This document shows, piece by piece, positions 57,073 through 64,000 of a DNA stretch of 64,000 nucleotides; position 1 is the stretch's first letter, and the number at the start of each line of letters is the position of its first letter. Below the pieces are notes generated by a model. It worked only from the letters and a program-made list of their open reading frames with translations. It did no database searches and had not been told where the DNA came from. The stretch lies in NCBI RefSeq assembly GCF_022749515.1, contig NZ_CP094242.1, forward strand, positions 496,001 to 560,000. Direction: 5' to 3'. The position numbers and the translations under genes were made by a program. This DNA is from Morococcus cerebrosus (GTDB lineage: Bacteria; Pseudomonadota; Gammaproteobacteria; Burkholderiales; Neisseriaceae).

Positions 57073-58203
57073 CTAAAAGGTCGTCTGAAAACCTTGAATC
57101 TTATTTTCAGATAATCTTTCGTTTAATAATTTAGATTGCCATTCGGAAGACTGGGAATCCTCCCTTTTTAGACCGCGTTTCAAGTGGTTTTGATAGGCGG
57201 TAACATAGTCTGCCTTGGGTAGTCCTACGAGAACGCCGATATGGGCTGCGGCGGATTTTGCCAAAGGCTCGAGCGTGTAGCCGCCTTCCAGTACGGAAAC
57301 GATTCTGCCGGGACAACTTGGAGCGGCTTGGATGATTTTGTGGGTCAACCAGGCGAAATCGGCTTCGTGCAGATTCAGACGACCTGTTTCGTCTTGTTTG
57401 TGTCCGTCGAAACCTGCGGACAGTAAGACCAGTTCGGGTTTGAATGCGGTCAGTTTGTTCAACCATTTTTCGCGTACGGTAGTGCGGAAGACGCGGCTGC
57501 CGGTGTTGGACGCGAAAGGTAGATGCAACATATTGGCGCCGTTGGCGGAATGGTTGGTTTCGGGAAATGGGAAGAGGTCGGTTTCAAAAAGGTTCATAAA
57601 CAGGACGCGCGGGTCGTCTTTGAAGATTTCCGCTGTGCCGTCGCCGTAATGGACATCGAAGTCGATGACGGCGATGCGTTGGAGTCGATATTCGGCGATG
57701 GCGTGCATGACGCCTGCGGCGACGTTGTTTAATAGGCAGAAACCGCCTGCCTTATCGCTGTGCGCGTGGTGTCCGGGTGGACGGACGGCGCAAAAAGCGT
57801 GCCATGCTTTCTTATTCATCACCATATCTACCGCCTGAACGACAGCCCCTGCGGCGTGACGGGCAGCTTTGAGCGAACCATGACTCATGACGGTATCGCC
57901 GTCGATGCGGTAGATTTTGTCCGGTTGGGGCTGGCAGGCTTCAAGCGAGCGCAGGTATTTGCGCGGGTGAACCAAGGCGAGGCGGGTATCGCTGATTTCT
58001 TCGGCTTCGGCAGTTTGAAGATGCCGCCAAATATCCTGACGTTTGAGCTCCGCCTCGATAACGGCAGTGCGTTCGGGCGAGTCGGGATGACCTGCGCCGG
58101 GTTGGTGTTGCGCAAAAACGGGATGAGAAATCCAGACCGTACGCGCATTTTTACCCAAGAGGCGGCGTAGGCGCGTACGCAGTCGTCGAATGAGTTTTTT
58201 CAT
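57073..58203 (-). CDS. Histone deacetylase-like amidohydrolase
   Basis: 376 residues. The Zn-dependent deacetylase core is clear: HPDSPERTAVIE (about 39), AVRPPGHHAHSDKAGGFCLLNN (about 139-160) with the His pair, DFDVHYGDGT (about 177) with Zn ligands, and LSAGFDGHKQDETG (about 262). Bacterial members act on acetylpolyamines or other small amides; substrate unknown. The final residues GFQTTF and the stop come from a DUS (57076-57091). Confidence 0.9.
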   Translation of the reverse strand: MKKLIRRLRTRLRRLLGKNARTVWISHPVFAQHQPGAGHPDSPERTAVIEAELKRQDIWRHLQTAEAEEISDTRLALVHPRKYLRSLEACQPQPDKIYRIDGDTVMSHGSLKAARHAAGAVVQAVDMVMNKKAWHAFCAVRPPGHHAHSDKAGGFCLLNNVAAGVMHAIAEYRLQRIAVIDFDVHYGDGTAEIFKDDPRVLFMNLFETDLFPFPETNHSANGANMLHLPFASNTGSRVFRTTVREKWLNKLTAFKPELVLLSAGFDGHKQDETGRLNLHEADFAWLTHKIIQAAPSCPGRIVSVLEGGYTLEPLAKSAAAHIGVLVGLPKADYVTAYQNHLKRGLKREDSQSSEWQSKLLNERLSENKIQGFQTTF

Positions 58204-58434
58204 GAGGAAAAGGGCGCGGGGCTTGTCGTTGGTAGGAAGGAATCAGGTTTTAAATGTCGTTGAAACTTCATTTTCAGACGACCTGACATGATAAATATGG
58301 TTAATAAATAGGGAAAGGCTTGGAAATTTTTCAGACGACCTTTAGAATAGCTTAATTTTGCGGCTGTACCAATGCTTTTTTCTGTCGCAAGCAGTGTTTT
58401 ACTTAATTTTAATCTCTTAGAAAACGGACAAATT

Positions 58435-58701
58435 ATGAATCAAACTGTGGCCCAATTTGCCCCTTTAGTGCTGATTATGGTGGTGTTCTACTTCCTGATC
58501 ATGCGTCCTCAACAAAAGAAATTCAAAGCACACCAAGCCATGCTTGCCGCTTTGAAAGTCGGCGATAAGGTTGTTTTGGCAGCAGGTTTCAAAGGCCGCG
58601 TTACCAAAGTCGGCGAACAGTTTTTCACTGTGGACATCGGTCAAGGTGCAAAAATCGAAGTCGAAGTGGAACGTAACGCGATTGCCGCCAAAGCCGAGTA
58701 A
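58435..58701 (+). CDS. yajC: Sec translocon accessory subunit YajC
   Basis: 88 residues from the ATG at 58435; a longer frame upstream is not supported. One transmembrane helix (about 9-27) and the MRPQQKK motif after it are typical. YajC joins SecD-SecF at the inner membrane. secD follows after 75 bases. Confidence 0.95.
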   Translation: MNQTVAQFAPLVLIMVVFYFLIMRPQQKKFKAHQAMLAALKVGDKVVLAAGFKGRVTKVGEQFFTVDIGQGAKIEVEVERNAIAAKAE

Positions 58702-58776
58702 TCCGTATTTTTGCCAAGAGCCGCCTCGGAAAGCTGAGCGCGGCTGTTTGTCTTCATAATAAATCGAAGGTTTACC

Positions 58777-60630
58777 ATGAACCGTTATCCTTTATGGAAA
58801 TACCTGCTGATTGCGTGCTCGATTTTGGTTGCCGTAGTGTATTCGCTGCCCAACCTTTTCGGTGAAACGCCCGCAGTGCAGGTATCAACCAACCGACAAG
58901 CCATCATTATTAACGAACAGACCCAGTCTAAAGTCGATGCCGCGCTGAAACAGGCGGGTATTCAGACTGACGGGATATTTATTGCGAACAACTCGCTGAA
59001 AGTGCGTTTCAAAGATACCGAAACGCAGCTTAAAGCCCGCGATGTCATCGAAAACACTTTGGGCGATGGCTATATCACCGCGCTCAACCTGTTGGTGGAC
59101 AGCCCCGAATGGATGGCCAAAATTGGCGCCAACCCGATGTTCTTGGGCTTGGACTTGCGCGGTGGCGTGCATTTCACCATGCAAGTGGACATGAAAGCCG
59201 CGATGCAGAAAACGTTTGAACGTTATTCGGGCGACATCCGCCGCGAGATGCGCCGCGAAAAAATCCGTACCGGCACCATCCGTCAAATTGAAAACGGTCT
59301 GATTGTCCCGATGCAGGACGCTGCCGACGTACAGAAAGCCATGCCTAAGCTGCGTCAGCTTTTCCCTGAGGCAAATTTGAATGCCGACGGCAATAACATC
59401 ACGCTGACATTGTCCGAAGAAGCGATTAACAAAGTACGCTCCGATGCGGTGAAACAAAACATCACCACTTTGCATAATCGCGTCAATGAGTTGGGCGTGG
59501 CTGAGCCTGTCATCCAGCAATCTGGCCTCGACCGTATCGTCGTGCAGCTGCCGGGTGTACAAGATACAGCCAAAGCAAAAGACATTATCGGCCGTACCGC
59601 GACTTTGGAAGTACGCATGGTGGAAGACGACCCTGTCAAAGTGCGCGAAGCTTTGGAAGGTAATGTTCCGAGCGGTTTCGAGCTGTTGTCCAGTGGTGGC
59701 GATCATCCTGAAACCTTGCTGATTAACAAACAGGTTGAATTGACCGGTGACAATATCAATGACGCGCAACCCAGTTTCGACCAAATGGGTGCGCCTGCCG
59801 TCAGTCTGAGCTTGGATAGCGCAGGCGGCAGTATTTTCGGCGAATTGACTGCTGCTAACGTCGGTAAACGCATGGCGATGGTGTTGATTGACCAAGGCAA
59901 ATCCGAAGTGGTTACCGCACCGGTTATCCGTTCCGCTATTACCGGTGGACGCGTGGAAATTTCCGGCAGCATGACGCAGGCGGAAGCCAATGATACTTCC
60001 TTGTTGCTGCGTGCCGGTTCTCTCGCCGCACCGATGCAAATCGTGGAAGAGCGCACCATCGGTCCGTCTTTGGGTAAAGAAAACATTGAAAAAGGTTTCC
60101 ATTCGACCTTATGGGGCTTTACCGCCGTTGCCTTGTTCATGGTGGTTTACTACCGCCTGATGGGATTCTTCTCGACCATCGCCCTGAGTACCAACATCTT
60201 GTTCTTGGTCGGTATTTTGTCTGCCATGCAGGCGACGCTGACGCTGCCCGGTATTGCCGCATTGGCGTTGACGCTGGGTATGGCGATTGACTCCAACGTA
60301 TTGATTAACGAACGTATCCGCGAAGAGTTGCGCGAAGGCGTTCCGCCGCAACAGGCAATCAACCTCGGTTTCCAACACGCATGGGCAACCATTGTTGACT
60401 CCAACCTGACCTCGCTGATTGCCGGTATCGCCCTCTTGGTATTCGGTTCCGGCCCGGTCCGCGGTTTTGCCGTCGTACACTGTCTGGGTATCCTGACTTC
60501 GATGTACTCATCCGTCGTCGTCTTCCGCGCCTTAGTGAATCTTTGGTACGGACGCCGCCGCAAATTGCAGAACATTTCCATCGGCGCAGTATGGAAACCC
60601 AAAGCCGAAACAGCGGCAGGCAAGGAGTAA
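58777..60630 (+). CDS. secD: Protein translocase subunit SecD
   Basis: 617 residues. N-terminal helix (about 7-27), periplasmic P1 domain with GLDLRGGVHFTMQVD (about 125), and five C-terminal membrane helices with TLPGIAALALTLGMAIDSNVLINERIREEL (conserved TM4 Asp). SecD uses the proton gradient to pull secreted proteins across. GAAGG precedes the ATG; it is followed by secF with overlapping Shine-Dalgarno. Confidence 0.97.
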   Translation: MNRYPLWKYLLIACSILVAVVYSLPNLFGETPAVQVSTNRQAIIINEQTQSKVDAALKQAGIQTDGIFIANNSLKVRFKDTETQLKARDVIENTLGDGYITALNLLVDSPEWMAKIGANPMFLGLDLRGGVHFTMQVDMKAAMQKTFERYSGDIRREMRREKIRTGTIRQIENGLIVPMQDAADVQKAMPKLRQLFPEANLNADGNNITLTLSEEAINKVRSDAVKQNITTLHNRVNELGVAEPVIQQSGLDRIVVQLPGVQDTAKAKDIIGRTATLEVRMVEDDPVKVREALEGNVPSGFELLSSGGDHPETLLINKQVELTGDNINDAQPSFDQMGAPAVSLSLDSAGGSIFGELTAANVGKRMAMVLIDQGKSEVVTAPVIRSAITGGRVEISGSMTQAEANDTSLLLRAGSLAAPMQIVEERTIGPSLGKENIEKGFHSTLWGFTAVALFMVVYYRLMGFFSTIALSTNILFLVGILSAMQATLTLPGIAALALTLGMAIDSNVLINERIREELREGVPPQQAINLGFQHAWATIVDSNLTSLIAGIALLVFGSGPVRGFAVVHCLGILTSMYSSVVVFRALVNLWYGRRRKLQNISIGAVWKPKAETAAGKE

Positions 60631-60633
60631 GAC

Positions 60634-61569
60634 ATGGAACTCTTTAAAATCAAACGCGACATCCCGTTTATGAGCTACGGCAAACTGACGACCTTTATTT
60701 CGTTGGTAACCTTCATTGCCGCCGTATTCTTCCTCATCACCAAAGGTTTGAACTTCTCCGTCGAATTTACCGGCGGTACCGTGATGGAAGTGCAATATCA
60801 GCAGGGCGTGGACGTCAACAAAACCCGTGAAAAACTTGATACCCTGAAAATGGGTGATGTCCAAGTTCAGGCGTTGGGTACGAACAAACACATCATGATC
60901 CGCCTGCCCAACAAAGAAGGCGTAACTTCCGCCCAGCTTTCCAATCAGGTTATGGAATTGCTGAAAAAAGAGCAGCCTGACGTTACCCTGCGCCAAGTCG
61001 AATTTATCGGCCCGCAGGTCGGCGAAGAGCTGGTGACCAACGGTCTGATGGCATTAGGCTTCGTCGTAGCAGGTATCATCGTTTACCTGTCGATGCGCTT
61101 TGAATGGCGTTTCGCCGTATCCGCCATCATCGCGAATATGCACGACATCGTGATTATTTTGGGCTGCTTCGCCTTCTTCCAATGGGAATTTTCACTGACC
61201 GTGCTGGCGGGTATCCTTGCCGTATTGGGCTATTCCGTAAACGAATCCGTCGTCGTCTTCGACCGTATCCGTGAGAACTTCCGCAAACCGAGTATGCGCG
61301 GACATACCGTTCCGCAAGTCATCGACAATGCGATTACCGCCACCATGAGCCGTACCATCATCACCCACGGCTCGACCGAGGCAATGGTTGTTTCCATGCT
61401 GGTGTTCGGCGGCGCAGCGTTACACGGTTTCTCAATGGCATTGACCATCGGTATCGTGTTCGGTATTTACTCTTCAGTCTTGGTAGCCAGCCCGCTCTTG
61501 CTGATGTTCGGCCTGAGCCGCGAAAATATCGCGAAGGAAGTGAAGAAAAAAGAAGAAGTCGTGGTCTGA
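60634..61569 (+). CDS. secF: Protein translocase subunit SecF
   Basis: 311 residues with six membrane segments. NFSVEFTGGTVMEV (about 44) and GYSVNESVVVFDRIRENFRK (about 200, the TM4 Asp/Arg motif) identify it. Its AAGGAGT overlaps the secD stop codon, so both subunits are coupled. The Lys/Glu-rich tail (KEVKKKEEVVV) is cytosolic. Confidence 0.97.
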   Translation: MELFKIKRDIPFMSYGKLTTFISLVTFIAAVFFLITKGLNFSVEFTGGTVMEVQYQQGVDVNKTREKLDTLKMGDVQVQALGTNKHIMIRLPNKEGVTSAQLSNQVMELLKKEQPDVTLRQVEFIGPQVGEELVTNGLMALGFVVAGIIVYLSMRFEWRFAVSAIIANMHDIVIILGCFAFFQWEFSLTVLAGILAVLGYSVNESVVVFDRIRENFRKPSMRGHTVPQVIDNAITATMSRTIITHGSTEAMVVSMLVFGGAALHGFSMALTIGIVFGIYSSVLVASPLLLMFGLSRENIAKEVKKKEEVVV

Positions 61570-61591
61570 TGGCTATGATTGCGATGTGAAG

Positions 61592-61636
61592 GGGTCGTCT
61601 GAAAACTTGGCAACAGGTTTTCAGACGACCTTTTTG
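61592..61636 (+). terminator. DUS terminator after secF
   Basis: GGGTCGTCTGAAAAC and GTTTTCAGACGACCTTTTT. The remaining gap to 61833 shows no supported gene. Confidence 0.85.
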
Positions 61637-61833
61637 TTTTGGGCAGTTGATTTGATAGTTGTGATGCGAATATGGCGGTATTGTTTTGACTGTATGGAAA
61701 GGAACACACTTTTCTTGTTTCAGATAGAGGAAGGGAAAGATTGGCTTAAAGGGAAGGATTCTTTGAAAGTAATCGACTGTATAAGACGGACACTTCTATG
61801 CCGCTCTTGGTAATGAATTACACAAAATGCAAA

Positions 61834-61862
61834 AAAGTCGTCTGAAAATTTTCAGACGACCT
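61834..61862 (-). terminator. DUS terminator of the ACP-like gene
   Basis: AAGTCGTCTGAAAA directly abuts TTTTCAGACGACCT, just after the stop of the minus-strand gene. Confidence 0.78.
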
Positions 61863-61892
61863 CAGATTAACTTCTACGGTTAGAGTTAGAAA

Positions 61893-62450
61893 TTAACGTT
61901 TTGCTTTTGCGGCAGGTTTTTTAGGAGCCGGTTTGCCTGCTTTGGCAGGGGAGTTGGCAACGGAGCAGTATTTGGCAACGATTTGATCAACGACTTCTTC
62001 TTTGCCGTTAACGGTCGTTTTACCGCGTACGGTCAGCATATTGCCGTCCACTTTGTCGATATTGCCCAAATTGGCACGACCTGCCACCCATGCGACGTTT
62101 CCGCCCCAGAAGGCATTAATATCGTCGCTGGAGCCGACGACGCGGAACAGGTTGGGGGTCAGTTCGTTTTTGTATTTCACTTGTGCTACAACAGGCTCGT
62201 TGCCTTTGAAGCCGTACATAACGCTCAATGGGTCTTGACCGTTTTGACCGCAGCGGTAGTGTACCTCTTTGGTGCTGTCGATAGCGTCCACTTTCACGGT
62301 TTGAGGAGTGAAAGGTTGGTTTTGTTGCGCTGCTTGTTGCGGAGCAGGAGCAGGTTTCGCAGCAGGTTTTCCTTTGGAAGAGCTGGAACATGCAGACAGC
62401 GCGGCAGCGGCAATAACGGCAGAAATCAGTAACTTGGTATTTTTATTCAT
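61893..62450 (-). CDS. ACP-like (adhesin complex protein / lysozyme-inhibitor fold) lipoprotein
   Basis: 185 residues. The lipobox LSAC (Cys about 21) is followed by a Lys/Ala/Pro/Gln linker. The domain at about 58-165 has YRCGQNGQDPLSVMYGF, FWGGNVAW, MLTVRGKTT and AKYC, with two Cys placed as in neisserial adhesin complex protein, a C-type lysozyme inhibitor. It ends in a Lys/Ala/Pro tail. The family link is by pattern and moderate. Confidence 0.65.
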   Translation of the reverse strand: MNKNTKLLISAVIAAAALSACSSSSKGKPAAKPAPAPQQAAQQNQPFTPQTVKVDAIDSTKEVHYRCGQNGQDPLSVMYGFKGNEPVVAQVKYKNELTPNLFRVVGSSDDINAFWGGNVAWVAGRANLGNIDKVDGNMLTVRGKTTVNGKEEVVDQIVAKYCSVANSPAKAGKPAPKKPAAKAKR

Positions 62451-62749
62451 CGGTTTACTCCATATGAATTATTGATAAAAGCGGTGTTAAACGTTAGCAC
62501 AATAGCAGAGATAATATGCTTTGTCTTTGGTTTAGACAAATCTTTAATAAAAGCATCAAATGGAAAAGTAAATTTACTTTTGAAAGGACATTCAAATATT
62601 TTACCCTTATATAGTTGTGGGTTTTGCCGTTTAGCTCAATATAAAATGGTAGTCGAAAAATCGGCGACGCAACGTTTCAGCAGTTTGCGCTTTTCTCCTA
62701 TGAAGAGAATAATGACCTTCATCCATCATCTATACACACGAGGGCAGGC
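62451..62749. other. Intergenic region ACP-like gene / SSADH
   Basis: 299 bp, AT-rich. A 93-codon frame from 62472 has no Shine-Dalgarno, no family resemblance and atypical composition, so I do not call it a gene. No DUS is seen. Confidence 0.5.
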
Positions 62750-64000
62750 ATGAATTCTTTTGCATCATTGTTAAACCATCCCGATATTTCTTTTTCCCCG
62801 ATTCCAGACAGTATCAAAGTCGATAATCCGGCGACGGGCGAGACTTTGGCGTTTGTCCGCACAACCCATTTAGACGACCTCAAGTTGCTGATTCAAAAAG
62901 CGGAGGCCGCACAAAAGCTATGGGCGGCAAAAACTGCGTTGGAGCGTGCCGATGTGTTGTGGCGTTGGTATTTTTTAATCAAGGAAAACAAAGAAGAACT
63001 GGCGCGCATCATGACGATGGAACAGGGCAAAAGCCTGACCGAGGCACGCGGCGAAATCGATTATGCGGCTTCGTTTGTGCGCTGGTTTGCCGAAGAAGCG
63101 CGGCGGATTGACGGCGATGTGCTGACAAGCGTGAAAGCGACGCAAAAACTGGTCGTGTTGAAACAGCCCGTCGGCGTTACCGCTGCGATTACGCCGTGGA
63201 ACTTCCCGTCCGCGATGATTGCGCGCAAGGCCGCGCCTGCTTTGGCGGTGGGCTGCGCGATGATCGTCAAACCTGCGTCGCTCACGCCTCTGAGCGCGTA
63301 TGCGCTGGCCTTGTTGGCTTACGAAGCGGGCGTGCCGCAGGATTTACTTCCCGTTGTCAGCGGTCGCGCTTCGGAAATCAGTCATGAATTTGCCACGAAC
63401 CCGACCGTGCGCAAAATCAGCTTCACCGGTTCGACCGAAGTCGGCGCGAAAATTTTTGCCGACAGCGCGGCGGACATTAAAAAACTCAGTTTGGAACTGG
63501 GCGGCAACGCGCCGTTTATCGTGTTTGACGATGCCGATTTGGACAAAGCCGTCGAAGGCGCGCTGGCCAGCAAGTTCCGCAACAGCGGCCAGACCTGCGT
63601 CTGCACCAACCGCGTGTACGCTCAATCGGGCATTTACGACGAATTTTGCCGCAAATTAAGCGAAAAAGTAGCCGCGCTCAAATTGGGCAACGGCTTGGAT
63701 GAAGGCGTGAACCAAGGGCCGCTGATTGAGGAAAAAGCGGTGGAAAAAGTCGAGCAGCACATCGCCGATGCGCTCTCCAAAGGCGCGGTCTGCCTGACCG
63801 GAGGCAAACGCAGCGCATTGTGCGGAACGTTTTTCGAACCGACCGTCTTAAGCGGCGTAACGGCGCAAATGGTGGTGGCGCGCGAAGAAACCTTCGGGCC
63901 GTTGTGTCCCGTGTTCCGCTTTGCAACCGAAGCCGAAGTCATCGCGGCAGCCAACGATACGGAATACGGTTTGGCGGCCTACCTCTTCACCTCCGACACC
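62750..64000 (+). CDS. gabD: Succinate-semialdehyde dehydrogenase, 5' part (cut by window end)
   Basis: The first 417 codons of an aldehyde dehydrogenase, open to the window end. PAxGE start (VDNPATGETLAFV, about 22), ITPWNFPSAMIARK (about 147), FTGSTEVGAKI (about 225), the general base Glu in LELGGNAPFIV (about 248) and the catalytic Cys in SGQTCVCTNR (about 282) are visible. The CVC active site is typical of GabD-like SSADH, oxidising succinate semialdehyde to succinate with NAD(P)+. GAGGGCAGG precedes the ATG. Confidence 0.88.
   Translation, partial: MNSFASLLNHPDISFSPIPDSIKVDNPATGETLAFVRTTHLDDLKLLIQKAEAAQKLWAAKTALERADVLWRWYFLIKENKEELARIMTMEQGKSLTEARGEIDYAASFVRWFAEEARRIDGDVLTSVKATQKLVVLKQPVGVTAAITPWNFPSAMIARKAAPALAVGCAMIVKPASLTPLSAYALALLAYEAGVPQDLLPVVSGRASEISHEFATNPTVRKISFTGSTEVGAKIFADSAADIKKLSLELGGNAPFIVFDDADLDKAVEGALASKFRNSGQTCVCTNRVYAQSGIYDEFCRKLSEKVAALKLGNGLDEGVNQGPLIEEKAVEKVEQHIADALSKGAVCLTGGKRSALCGTFFEPTVLSGVTAQMVVAREETFGPLCPVFRFATEAEVIAAANDTEYGLAAYLFTSDT

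Noticed and set aside
62472..62753. 93-codon frame before the SSADH gene
   Set aside because: No Shine-Dalgarno, no recognisable domain, AT-rich intergenic composition.

Overview
The window reads as chromosome of a commensal Neisseria. The clearest sign is the DNA uptake sequence (DUS) AGGTCGTCTGAAA, present dozens of times singly and as inverted pairs that act as terminators. This 'AG-muc' dialect is, from established knowledge, typical of the N. mucosa / N. sicca / N. macacae group. The meningococcal/gonococcal dialect ATGCCGTCTGAA occurs only rarely here (nadA leader, hsdM). Gene neighbourhoods (nadC-nadA-nadB, mutM-nlaA, Prx/Grx-lpd, hemO, yajC-secD-secF) and protein sequences are Neisseria-like. 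Species assignment is inference.

Layout. 1-4.9 kb: eda and a queuosine cluster (queC, DUF1543, queD, DUF1304, queE) under a probable preQ1-I riboswitch, with an IS1655-like IS30 element in the last codon of queC. 5-8.4 kb: a Fur/TonB-type siderophore receptor with a structured leader, then an IS630 element needing a -1 frameshift. 8.6-13.1 kb: bdhA, glnA, aroE, mtgA. 13.5-18.3 kb: NAD synthesis (nadC, NUDIX/winged-helix regulator, nadA, nadB) around a 27-bp palindrome in the divergent promoter. 18.7-26.5 kb: a type I restriction-modification operon whose hsdM is split by a second IS1655 copy. 26.7-32.3 kb: ettA, SIMPL protein, trkA, DASS transporter. 32.3-33.1 kb: a repeat cluster. 33.2-39.0 kb: a three-gene FeS / fumarate-reductase-type flavoprotein / NuoF-like operon, divergent from class I fumarase. 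39.2-52 kb: trpB, methyltransferase, mutM, nlaA, Prx-Grx, lpd, an MtrA-like AraC regulator with divergent AhpD-like gene, rhodanese, DUF302, recX, gph, gluD. 52-64 kb: lipoprotein, maf, gamma carbonic anhydrase, hemO, a two-lobed repeat-containing surface lipoprotein, histone-deacetylase-like gene, yajC-secD-secF, an ACP-like lipoprotein, and the start of a succinate-semialdehyde dehydrogenase cut by the window edge.

The most interesting system is the 30.8-39.0 kb C4-dicarboxylate block. A NADH-binding NuoF-like subunit, an FeS protein with one 2Fe-2S and two 4Fe-4S motifs, and a fumarate-reductase-like flavoprotein lacking the covalent-FAD histidine form one translationally coupled operon with no membrane anchor. 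Upstream is a perfect FNR-type palindrome placed exactly at -41.5 to a -10 box. With a DASS antiporter-type gene and an oxygen-labile class I fumarase beside it, I infer a soluble, anaerobically induced NADH:fumarate reductase module. Other points: frame-restoring IS1655 insertions with 3-bp target duplications, candidate operators for NAD genes and for the MtrA-like regulator, and an iron-regulated two-barrel lipoprotein next to hemO. No tRNA, rRNA, CRISPR or prophage was recognised.
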